5,925 nucleotides of DNA from Candidatus Omnitrophota bacterium (GTDB lineage: Bacteria; Omnitrophota; Omnitrophia; Omnitrophales; Aquincolibacteriaceae): assembly GCA_023246985.1 (NCBI GenBank), contig JAHFHJ010000093.1, forward strand, positions 1 to 5,925. Direction: 5' to 3'. Of this stretch, positions 1-4,771 are shown one piece after another. The notes beneath the pieces are model-generated. The model made no database searches. It was given only the letters and a program-made list of their open reading frames with translations, and was not told where the DNA came from. The translations under genes and the position numbers were made by a program. How positions within the stretch are numbered: the stretch's first letter is position 1; every line of letters starts with the position of its first letter.

Positions 1-64
1 AATTCACAAGCACATTGCCGAGGTCAAAGATAACGGCTTTGATTTCCGAAGTTTTCCGTTTCAT
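1..64 (-). CDS. HAD-superfamily hydrolase, N-terminal fragment (runs off the left edge)
   Basis: Only the first 21 codons lie in the window, starting at the ATG at 64-62. They contain IKAVIFDLGNVLV, which matches HAD motif I (hydrophobic strand then DxGxV/T). The aspartate at residue 14 would be the nucleophile that forms the aspartyl-phosphate intermediate. The FDLGNVLV form is common in the HAD-IA group (phosphoglycolate phosphatase, haloacid dehalogenase and FMN-phosphatase relatives), but the substrate cannot be told from this fragment. The start fits the family, because motif I normally begins within about 10 residues of the N-terminus. There is no Shine-Dalgarno sequence upstream, and a TAGAAT box lies only 9 bases before the ATG, so the mRNA may be almost leaderless. 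A candidate terminator separates it from the upstream DUF819 gene, so it is probably its own transcription unit. Confidence 0.8.
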   Translation of the reverse strand, partial: MKRKTSEIKAVIFDLGNVLVN

Positions 65-73
65 GAGACCGGC

Positions 74-79
74 ATTCTA
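74..79 (-). promoter_or_regulatory. Candidate -10 box (TAGAAT) for the HAD gene
   Basis: Read on the minus strand, TAGAAT matches TATAAT at 5 of 6 positions and ends 9 bases before the HAD ATG. Transcription would begin about 3 bases ahead of the start codon. No good -35 hexamer is visible at 17-base spacing (the best is TTCCCC), so this call rests on the -10 box and its position after a terminator. Confidence 0.35.
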
Positions 80-102
80 GCATAATTAAAATGCTCGGGG
101 AA

Positions 103-147
103 CGCAGAACAGAAAACGGGAAATGTTTTCGCTCGGCGTTTCCCGTT
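103..147 (-). terminator. Candidate rho-independent terminator of the PNPOx-epimerase-DUF819 operon
   Basis: A perfect 9-base inverted repeat, AACGGGAAA at 115-123 and TTTCCCGTT at 139-147, encloses a 15-base loop. On the minus strand the 3' arm runs straight into TTCTGTTCT, a T-rich though interrupted tail. It begins 10 bases after the DUF819 stop codon, where an operon terminator would be expected. The stem has only moderate GC content and the T tract is broken by C and G, so termination may be partial. Confidence 0.6.
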
Positions 148-157
148 ATCCGGGACT

Positions 158-1306
158 TCATCCAACCCGCCTGCAAAGCCAACTCGTGACCAACCCCAAA
201 TACGTTCCTAGTACATTGCCGAGAATGCCGAGGAGAAGACCGACGGGCGCAAGAACCGGTTCATAGGCCGCGGCGACGATCGGTGCGGAGGCGGGACCTC
301 CGATCGCAGCCTGGCTCGCGGTCGCGGCAAGACCGAGAGGAATGCGCGCGATACGCGCGACGATCAGAATAAAAACGGCGTGGAACAGGATCCAGACGAT
401 CCCCGCGAGAATCAGGACCGGCGCTGAAAAGATCCCGGAAAGATCGGCCCGCACCCCGATCGAGGTCAGCACAAAGAAAAGCAGCAGATAGCCGATACGC
501 GGCGCGCCGTGAACTGCCAGCTTTTTAAGCGAAGTGAACGAAAACAAGACGCCCAGGGTTGACGCGAGGATGATCACCCAGATAAAGGCGCCGCCCGCAA
601 AGATCCCGGCGAGGAGGTTTGCGATCCAAGCACCTCCGAACCCCGCGGCCAGAATCAGAAGAAGATAATTGAAATGGACGTCTCGGGAAAGAAACGCCGC
701 GCCCAATCCTTTATGTGCGAGTTCGTCGATCACTTCTCTTTGGGAGCGGTTCCACGCGTCATAAGCTTTCTGAATCCCTACGCCAAGGAGCAGGACCCCC
801 ATCCAGGAGTAGGACACGACCGTATCCACCACGATCATCGGGAAGAATATTTTGTCCGGCGTGCCGATCGCTTCCTTGACCGCGATCATGTTGGAACTTC
901 CGCCGATCCACGAGGCCGAAAGCGCTCCGAATCCGGACCAGGCCTCCGGCGGGAGCCACGGTTTGAAGATCAGGATTACAAGCGGCCCGCCGAGCATCAC
1001 GCCCACAATGGCGGCGGCCATGATGAGGAGCGCGGGTCTTCCGAGTCTCAGGATCGCCCCCAGGTCCGAAGAAATAAGCAGGAGAATAATCCCCGCCGGA
1101 AGAAGGTTCATGATAATCGCCGGATAAATCGGCGACTCGCGCGGCAGGATCCCGAAGTTCGAGGCGAGCATCGGCAGGAAATAGATCCAGAACATCGTCG
1201 GCGGGAACCGAAAGAATTTCTCAAACCGCGGATGCTCGGAAACGCGGAGGATCAGTCCTTCGATCAGAAGCAGCGCCGAGATAATACCAAACGGGTGTGG
1301 AATCAT
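158..1306 (-). CDS. DUF819 family polytopic membrane protein (YjcL-like)
   Basis: This 382-residue, very hydrophobic protein has about 10-12 predicted membrane helices and fits the DUF819 family (B. subtilis YjcL-like), which has no settled function. Two similar Gly-rich motifs, WIGGSSNMIAVKEA at about 133-146 and SQAAIGGPASAPIVAAA at about 331-347, lie in opposite halves. This resembles the inverted-repeat layout of transporters with broken helices at the substrate site. A polar linker at about 180-212 (QKAYDAWNRSQREVIDE) separates the halves. The ATG overlaps the stop of the upstream epimerase (ATGA at 1306-1303), and GAGG sits 4 bases upstream inside the epimerase's last codons, so translational coupling is likely. 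It is the last gene of its operon. Family assignment is recognition of motifs and topology; uptake or export of a murein-derived peptide or amino acid is inference from the coupling. Confidence 0.85.
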   Translation of the reverse strand: MIPHPFGIISALLLIEGLILRVSEHPRFEKFFRFPPTMFWIYFLPMLASNFGILPRESPIYPAIIMNLLPAGIILLLISSDLGAILRLGRPALLIMAAAIVGVMLGGPLVILIFKPWLPPEAWSGFGALSASWIGGSSNMIAVKEAIGTPDKIFFPMIVVDTVVSYSWMGVLLLGVGIQKAYDAWNRSQREVIDELAHKGLGAAFLSRDVHFNYLLLILAAGFGGAWIANLLAGIFAGGAFIWVIILASTLGVLFSFTSLKKLAVHGAPRIGYLLLFFVLTSIGVRADLSGIFSAPVLILAGIVWILFHAVFILIVARIARIPLGLAATASQAAIGGPASAPIVAAAYEPVLAPVGLLLGILGNVLGTYLGLVTSWLCRRVG

Positions 1307-2415
1307 AAAACCTCTTCACCCTCCCATTCCAGACCGGGTCTGGAATGGGGTACAACACCGATGCCGGCGCGAACCTTGTGGAGGTCGTAGACCCCCGAGC
1401 GGGTCACGAAATTACCGCGCGTGATCTTTTCCGCCATGAAGAACGGCGCGTCGAGATCGACGAAGTCAAAACCGCCGAGTCCCGCCGCGAGATGCGCGGC
1501 CGCGGTGACAGCTAAGGGCGTCTCCATCATCGTCCCGATCATCAACTTGATCCCGTGCCGCTTCGCAAGGCAGGCGATCTCATAAGCTTTTAGAACGCCG
1601 GTCTTCATAAATTTGATATTGATCGCGCCGGCGGCCTTCTCTTTGATAAGCCGCTTCGCGTCCTCGATCGACGCGACGCTCTCGTCCGCGCAAACAAGCG
1701 CCTTGCTTTCGCGCGTCACTTTCGCGAGCCCTTCCCAATCGCCCTTCGAAACCGGTTGTTCGATAACCGCGGGACGAATCTTGAGCCTGGCCAGTTCTTT
1801 CAGGAATTTAAGCGTTTGGACGGCGGTGAATCCTTGATTCGCGTCCAGATAGACCGGACACTTTCCGGCGATCTTCGCGATTACGGCGACCCGCTTAAGA
1901 TCCAGGCCAAAATTCCGGCCGATTTTTACCTTGAATGAACGGATCCCGCGCCGCAAGATAGCGCGCGCCGCCGTCTCGGCGTCCGTAACATCCCCAAGCA
2001 CCACGGTCATATCGGTTCGAAGCGTCCTCGGCCGAGTCCCGAAAGCCCGCCAAAGCGGCATTTTCTTGTGACGCGTTAAGACATCCAGAAGCGCCATCTC
2101 CACCGCCGCTAAAGCACATTTGTTTTTCCCGAACTTTTCCTTGCACTGCTCCGCGATCTCCGGAAATTCCGGAAGACTTCGCCCCGCGGCCTGCCGGGCC
2201 GCTTCCTTTAAATTTTTAAGCGTCTCGGGAACGGTTTCGCCCGTGATGTGCGTCGCGACCGCCGCCTCTCCGAATCCTCGGATCCCGCCCGAGAGTTCCA
2301 CGAAAAACAGAACATTCTCAAGAAGATCATGCCGGCCCTTGGCCGTGCTGAAAGGCGCGCTCAACTTCGCGCGCCAGATCCTTGCGCCCGCTTTCCGGAT
2401 CACAAGCGGTTTCAT
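1303..2415 (-). CDS. Dipeptide epimerase (L-Ala-D/L-Glu epimerase type, enolase superfamily)
   Basis: This 370-residue protein belongs to the muconate-lactonizing subgroup of the enolase superfamily. All expected active-site elements are present: KVK at 162-164 (K164 a general base), metal ligands D191 (DANQGF), E219 (EQPV) and D244 (ADES), the second base K268 (INIKFMK), GTMMET at 294-299, and DLDAP at 321-325. That last Asp-x-Asp element is the one that holds the dipeptide alpha-amino group in Ala-Glu epimerases. The usual reaction is epimerisation of L-Ala-D-Glu from murein to L-Ala-L-Glu in the cytoplasm; exact dipeptide specificity is not provable here. An in-frame ATG at 2490 exists but would overlap the upstream gene by 59 bases and add a basic tail unlike the family, so the ATG at 2415 (MKPLVIRKAGARIW) is preferred. 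Its GAGG is rather distant, about 14 bases away. The family usually ends near GIGV (residue 354); the extra 16-residue tail comes largely from a palindromic repeat. Confidence 0.9.
   Translation of the reverse strand: MKPLVIRKAGARIWRAKLSAPFSTAKGRHDLLENVLFFVELSGGIRGFGEAAVATHITGETVPETLKNLKEAARQAAGRSLPEFPEIAEQCKEKFGKNKCALAAVEMALLDVLTRHKKMPLWRAFGTRPRTLRTDMTVVLGDVTDAETAARAILRRGIRSFKVKIGRNFGLDLKRVAVIAKIAGKCPVYLDANQGFTAVQTLKFLKELARLKIRPAVIEQPVSKGDWEGLAKVTRESKALVCADESVASIEDAKRLIKEKAAGAINIKFMKTGVLKAYEIACLAKRHGIKLMIGTMMETPLAVTAAAHLAAGLGGFDFVDLDAPFFMAEKITRGNFVTRSGVYDLHKVRAGIGVVPHSRPGLEWEGEEVL
1323..1349. repeat. 27-base perfect palindrome inside the epimerase 3' end
   Basis: The arms CCCATTCCAGACC (1323-1335) and GGTCTGGAATGGG (1337-1349) are exact reverse complements around a single G at 1336. 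On the minus strand it is in frame and encodes residues 356-365 (PHSRPGLEWE) of the epimerase tail, after the point where the family normally ends. It lies 17 bases upstream of the DUF819 start codon. In mRNA it would form a stable hairpin just before that gene's ribosome-binding site. It looks like an inserted palindromic repeat unit, but only one copy is in the window, so repetitiveness is unproven. Confidence 0.75.
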
Positions 2416-2431
2416 GATCGGGGGATGCGCC

Positions 2432-2830
2432 TCAAGACGCCGCCTTCTCGCCGACCAAGGGGAGAACGGAATCCACGCGGAAATAAACAAGAAAACTTTT
2501 TTTCATTCCGGGACCGTCCAGGGCGGGACAACAACTTTTTTTCCTTCGGAGACTCTCGATCAGCGACGGATCTTCGGATTCCCGGGTCTTGGTCAGATAC
2601 AGGCGCTTCCCGGTATAATCTTTGGAGTTTTCTACGAACAAGTAGACGGCTTTTGGATTTTCCTGAATATTGCGGTGCGTGAGCCGGTCGGCCATGATGA
2701 ACGCCGCCGTCTCGTCGTTCATAAAATGAGGCCGGGCGTACAAAGCCGCGTTGACCTTCCCTTTTTTGTCCGCGGTTGAAAGAACGCCTAAGCCCTGGGT
2801 TTTTTTAAAATACTTTGAAAGTTTTTCCAT
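2432..2830 (-). CDS. Pyridoxamine 5'-phosphate oxidase-fold (FMN split-barrel) family protein
   Basis: This 132-residue soluble protein has the short PNPOx-like split-barrel pattern: an N-terminal helix (MEKLSKYFKKTQ), strand GLGVLSTADKKGKVNAALYARPHF (about 13-36), AAFIMADRLTHRNIQENPKAVYLFVE (about 42-67), then YTGKRLYLTKTRESEDP (72-88) and a last strand SFLVYFRVDSVLPL (112-125). The T-x-x-N-x-x-x-N-P-K-A segment (51-61) is typical of the phosphate-side FMN loop in this family. Members bind FMN, F420 or heme and often have unknown substrates; this short form is not enough to be called PdxH. The start is fixed by a very good Shine-Dalgarno, AAGGAG, 5 bases before the ATG. It is the first gene of the operon with the epimerase (16-base gap) and DUF819. 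What its cofactor chemistry contributes there is unclear. Confidence 0.8.
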   Translation of the reverse strand: MEKLSKYFKKTQGLGVLSTADKKGKVNAALYARPHFMNDETAAFIMADRLTHRNIQENPKAVYLFVENSKDYTGKRLYLTKTRESEDPSLIESLRRKKSCCPALDGPGMKKSFLVYFRVDSVLPLVGEKAAS

Positions 2831-2835
2831 AGTAT

Positions 2836-2841
2836 CTCCTT
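2836..2841 (-). promoter_or_regulatory. Strong ribosome-binding site of the PNPOx-fold gene
   Basis: On the minus strand AAGAAGGAGATACT precedes the ATG at 2830, with AAGGAG 5 bases from it. This is the best Shine-Dalgarno in the window. It fixes the start of the operon's first gene and contrasts with the absent or weak sites of the HAD, MFS and hemB genes. Confidence 0.8.
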
Positions 2842-2865
2842 CTTAAAATGTTGGTTTGTGGAATC

Positions 2866-2985
2866 CCACGGTCTTACGGCCGTGGCACCTCCACCTTCGA
2901 CGCGGAACCCCGCCGAAGCATCACCGTCAACCACCGTCTGAAATCGGCGGGGTCCCGCCATGGGCGGTGGCTGCGAAGGCGGGGT
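2866..2985. repeat. Structured intergenic element with three hairpins and GGCGGGGT repeats
   Basis: The gap between the MFS stop and the PNPOx start holds dense dyad symmetry. Hairpin 1 is CCACGGTC (2866-2873), loop TTAC, GGCCGTGG (2878-2885), with 7 of 8 Watson-Crick pairs and one T-G. Hairpin 2 is CTTCG-AC-GCGG (2895-2905), loop AACC, CCGCCGAAG (2910-2918), with a 2-base bulge. Hairpin 3 is GGCGG (2946-2950), loop GGTC, CCGCC (2955-2959). The segment 2902-2916 also pairs with 2944-2958 at 14 of 15 positions, so hairpins 2 and 3 can be replaced by one long hairpin. The octamer GGCGGGGT occurs at 2946-2953 and 2978-2985 and inverted at 2907-2914. There is no T tract after a stem on either strand, so it is not a classic terminator. 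It may be a dispersed palindromic repeat or the structured leader of the PNPOx operon. No coding frame here looks real. Confidence 0.55.
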
Positions 2986-3000
2986 AAAAAATCGAAAAGA

Positions 3001-4215
3001 TCAGAACACCCGTTCAGCGGACGGGAAAAGAATTTTCCGGAAAAACAAAAGCATCAACCCGCACCCGGAAGTCAAGACGCCGACCCATGCCCAGGGAGTC
3101 AAAAAACGATGTTGGATCAAAAAACCGCTGAGAAAGGGAGCCGCGATCTGGCTGATCGACATAAAAGACTGCGTCATCCCCAACGCCATCCCCTGCCGGC
3201 GGCGTCCTGCTTTCTGCGTGATCAAGCTGGTCAGACTCGGCCTGAGTACCGACATTCCGACAAAGGTGATCGTGACGGCGGCCAGAAGTTGAGGGATGTC
3301 AAACGTCCACCCCAGATACATAAAGCCGATCCCCATCAGAAAGAAGCCCGTCATGACCAGCCGCGACTCCCCGAAGAGCTTGACCAGGCGTCCGATCAGA
3401 GCCCCCTGAATGATCATCCCCAAGAGTCCGACATAAGCAAACAGATAGCTCACCTCCCTGGTTCCGAAAGGCGCCGTATGAAAAATGTATCGTCGCTCCG
3501 CAAAAAGCGCGAATCCCGAAAAGAATATCCCGAAAGCAAAAATGAATGCGGAAAATTGCCATAAAAGGAATCCGAGTTCCGGTTCTTTCAAAAGCCCGAG
3601 ATATTTCTTCCAGGAGATAAATCCGCTCGGGGATCTTTCGCCGGCATTCCGTCCTGGAAGCGTCTCCTCTTTTTTTTGGGAAGGCAGCAACACGTATGTC
3701 GCGAGAATGCTGGCGGCTGAAAGCCCCGCCGCCGCAAAGATGGGGTACTGGTGCCCGAAGTGAGCAAGCAATCCTGCGATCGCCGGCCCCACGAGAAACC
3801 CGAATCCAAAAGCGATCCCGATCAGCCCAAAGGATTTTGCCCTTTTTTCGGGTTCCGTTACATCGGAAATATAGGCTTGAGCCACGGAAATATTACCGGC
3901 CGTTAAGCCGTCGATCACCCGTGAAACGAAAACCGGGATCAGGCTTTTTGAAAATGCGAGGATCAGAAAACCGATGCACGTTCCGATCTGACTGACCAAC
4001 AAGACGGGCTTACGGCCCACACGGTCCGAGATTTGGCCCAACACGGGCCCGGCGACAAATTGGCAGATCCCATAAGACGACAGCAGCCAGCCGACGATCA
4101 CGGGCGTGGCGCCAAGACTCTCCGCATAAAAAGGAAGCAGCGGAAGAATGATCGTAAATCCGAGAATGTCGATCAGAATGATTAGGAAGATCGAAACGAG
4201 CGGTGATTTTTTCAT
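3001..4215 (-). CDS. Major facilitator superfamily transporter, DHA1/TetA-like drug:H+ antiporter type
   Basis: This 404-residue protein has the 12-helix MFS layout with a polar central loop at about 179-207. Visible signatures are D16 in helix 1 (LIDILGFTIILPLLP), motif A GQISDRVGRK at 60-69, the helix-4 arginine in SRVIDGLTAGN (98-108), and the helix-5 antiporter motif C GIAFGFGFLVGPAIAG (133-148). The second half has a degenerate motif A, GALIGRLVKLFGE (271-283). Motif C with the helix-1 aspartate is typical of proton-coupled exporters such as TetA and relatives. The real substrate is unknown, and many such proteins export metabolites rather than drugs. The ATG at 4215 begins MKKSPLVSIF, right before helix 1, as expected, but no Shine-Dalgarno is visible (ATTGAG directly precedes it). 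It follows the small DUF4405-like gene by 33 bases and probably shares its transcript. Confidence 0.88.
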   Translation of the reverse strand: MKKSPLVSIFLIILIDILGFTIILPLLPFYAESLGATPVIVGWLLSSYGICQFVAGPVLGQISDRVGRKPVLLVSQIGTCIGFLILAFSKSLIPVFVSRVIDGLTAGNISVAQAYISDVTEPEKRAKSFGLIGIAFGFGFLVGPAIAGLLAHFGHQYPIFAAAGLSAASILATYVLLPSQKKEETLPGRNAGERSPSGFISWKKYLGLLKEPELGFLLWQFSAFIFAFGIFFSGFALFAERRYIFHTAPFGTREVSYLFAYVGLLGMIIQGALIGRLVKLFGESRLVMTGFFLMGIGFMYLGWTFDIPQLLAAVTITFVGMSVLRPSLTSLITQKAGRRRQGMALGMTQSFMSISQIAAPFLSGFLIQHRFLTPWAWVGVLTSGCGLMLLFFRKILFPSAERVF

Positions 4216-4248
4216 CTCAATGGGAACCGTGTGGGGGGCCTCGAGAAC

Positions 4249-4479
4249 CTAGGCCGGGCTTTTTTTGAAGTAATGGTTGACGATCACGGACCAATTCAGA
4301 TACAAATGGCTTGCGATCAATGCCAACAAAAGAATCCCGTTATATCGATGTACTTTCGCGCAGAATATGACAAAGCGCCCCTCGTCGAAAAAGAAAAGAA
4401 CGCTGCCCGCCAGGGCCTGCGTAAGAACGCTGGAAAACAAGAAAATATTGACGGTTTTAAGAACCTTCAGTTTGGCCAT
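4249..4479 (-). CDS. Small two-helix membrane protein, DUF4405-like (cytochrome-b-type fragment)
   Basis: This 76-residue protein has two predicted membrane helices, about 9-31 (VNIFLFSSVLTQALAGSVLFFF) and about 46-66 (YNGILLLALIASHLYLNWSVI), with short charged ends. The segment H44-RYNG...ASH58-LYLNW strongly resembles DUF4405, where such histidines are thought to bind heme b in small membrane redox proteins. H69 (VNHYF) is a third candidate. Full DUF4405 proteins are usually longer, so this is a minimal version or half of one. The start is well supported: GGGAGG lies 4 bases before the ATG. That also favours this frame over the overlapping plus-strand frames at 4231-4588, which have no family character. 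It is first in the leftward unit leading to the MFS gene and is divergent from hemB. Heme binding and a redox role are inference. Confidence 0.72.
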   Translation of the reverse strand: MAKLKVLKTVNIFLFSSVLTQALAGSVLFFFDEGRFVIFCAKVHRYNGILLLALIASHLYLNWSVIVNHYFKKSPA

Positions 4480-4540
4480 AGGCCCTCCCTTCCTGGGCCG
4501 CTCTATTCCCGCAGCCGGTGAACGGATCCTTAAAGCACGA

Positions 4541-4563
4541 TTTCGGACTCAAAACCCCCGAAA
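4541..4563 (-). promoter_or_regulatory. Small hairpin in the 5' leader of the DUF4405-like/MFS transcript
   Basis: TTTCGG (4541-4546) and CCGAAA (4558-4563) form a 6-base stem with an 11-base loop. It lies about 60 bases upstream of the small membrane protein's ATG and downstream of its candidate -10 box, so it would be in the leader RNA. On the plus strand no T tract follows. Role unknown. Confidence 0.3.
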
Positions 4564-4581
4564 CTGTTATGGTCATATCTT

Positions 4582-4613
4582 ATTATAGATGCTCGGCTTA
4601 CACAAGCAGTCAA
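4582..4613 (-). promoter_or_regulatory. Candidate leftward promoter (TTGACT, 20-base gap, TATAAT)
   Basis: Read on the minus strand, a perfect TATAAT occupies 4587-4582 and TTGACT occupies 4613-4608. The 20-base spacer is longer than the usual 16-18, so the -35 may be weak or need an activator. Transcription would start near 4575 and give a leader of about 95 bases before the small membrane protein at 4479. No other equally good -10 box is seen upstream of that gene. Confidence 0.55.
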
Positions 4614-4617
4614 CTCG

Positions 4618-4631
4618 CCCGACCAGTCGGG
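4618..4631. promoter_or_regulatory. 14-base palindrome between divergent promoters, possible operator
   Basis: CCCGAC (4618-4623), centre CA, GTCGGG (4626-4631) is an exact dyad. It lies between the two candidate -35 hexamers, 4 bases from the leftward one (4608-4613) and 13 bases from the rightward one (4645-4650). A dimeric regulator bound here could act on both directions. No regulator gene is in the window to pair it with. Confidence 0.4.
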
Positions 4632-4644
4632 ACCCAAGTCCTCA

Positions 4645-4673
4645 TTGACTGGAGGGGAACCTTGCGTTATATG
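4645..4673 (+). promoter_or_regulatory. Candidate hemB promoter (TTGACT, 17-base gap, TATATG)
   Basis: TTGACT at 4645-4650 matches the sigma-70 -35 consensus at 5 of 6 positions. With the ideal 17-base spacer it is followed by TATATG at 4668-4673 (4 of 6) in an AT-rich stretch extending to 4683. The start would be near 4680, leaving a leader of about 70-90 bases before hemB. The -35 hexamer lies in TTGACTG, which is the reverse complement of CAGTCAA at 4607-4613, the leftward -35 region. Confidence 0.6.
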
Positions 4674-4749
4674 TTATATAAAAACTGCTTCACATCCGTT
4701 CAGCGCAATGATTTTTATGTTTTACGCTCCAGGCAGATCATTTTCTTAA

Positions 4750-4765
4750 AATGCTTGAAAGCATT
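4750..4765. promoter_or_regulatory. 16-base palindrome at the hemB start region
   Basis: AATGCTT (4750-4756), centre GA, AAGCATT (4759-4765) is an exact inverted repeat. It contains the upstream candidate ATG at 4751 and lies just before the downstream candidate ATG at 4772. In RNA it would fold into a hairpin with a very small loop, hiding the first ATG. It could be an operator, a translation-control hairpin or chance. Confidence 0.35.
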
Positions 4766-4771
4766 CCGTTT

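Noticed and set aside
674..1390. Long plus-strand open frame of 238 codons opposite DUF819
   Set aside because: Its product is a low-quality Arg/His/Pro-rich sequence, typical of the complement of a GC-rich membrane protein gene, with no start signal.
2416..2490. Upstream in-frame ATG extending the epimerase by 25 residues
   Set aside because: It would overlap the PNPOx-fold gene by 59 bases and add an arginine-rich tail with no family likeness. The ATG at 2415 follows the upstream stop by 16 bases.
2120..2779. Plus-strand open frames opposite the epimerase and PNPOx-fold genes
   Set aside because: They oppose two genes with clear family motifs and a strong ribosome-binding site, and their translations show no family character.
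2925..2930. TTGACG on the minus strand as a -35 box for the PNPOx operon
   Set aside because: At 16-18 bases downstream the sequence is GC-rich (GGTTCCGC) with no -10-like hexamer, so the promoter of this operon remains unlocated.
2941..3000. GC-rich hairpins after the MFS stop as an intrinsic terminator
   Set aside because: On the minus strand the T runs (about 2986-2999) come before the stems, not after them.
2848..3564. Plus-strand open frame of 238 codons over the intergenic hairpins and the MFS 3' half
   Set aside because: The translation is rich in Arg, Lys, His, Pro and Gln with no domain. The opposite strand encodes a clear MFS transporter.
4231..4588. Overlapping plus-strand open frames opposite the DUF4405-like gene
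   Set aside because: The minus-strand frame has a good Shine-Dalgarno, membrane helices and a family signature; these frames have none of those.
4480..4750. tRNA or small RNA gene in the divergent intergenic region
   Set aside because: No T-arm consensus or cloverleaf could be found; the symmetry is better explained by promoter and operator sites.
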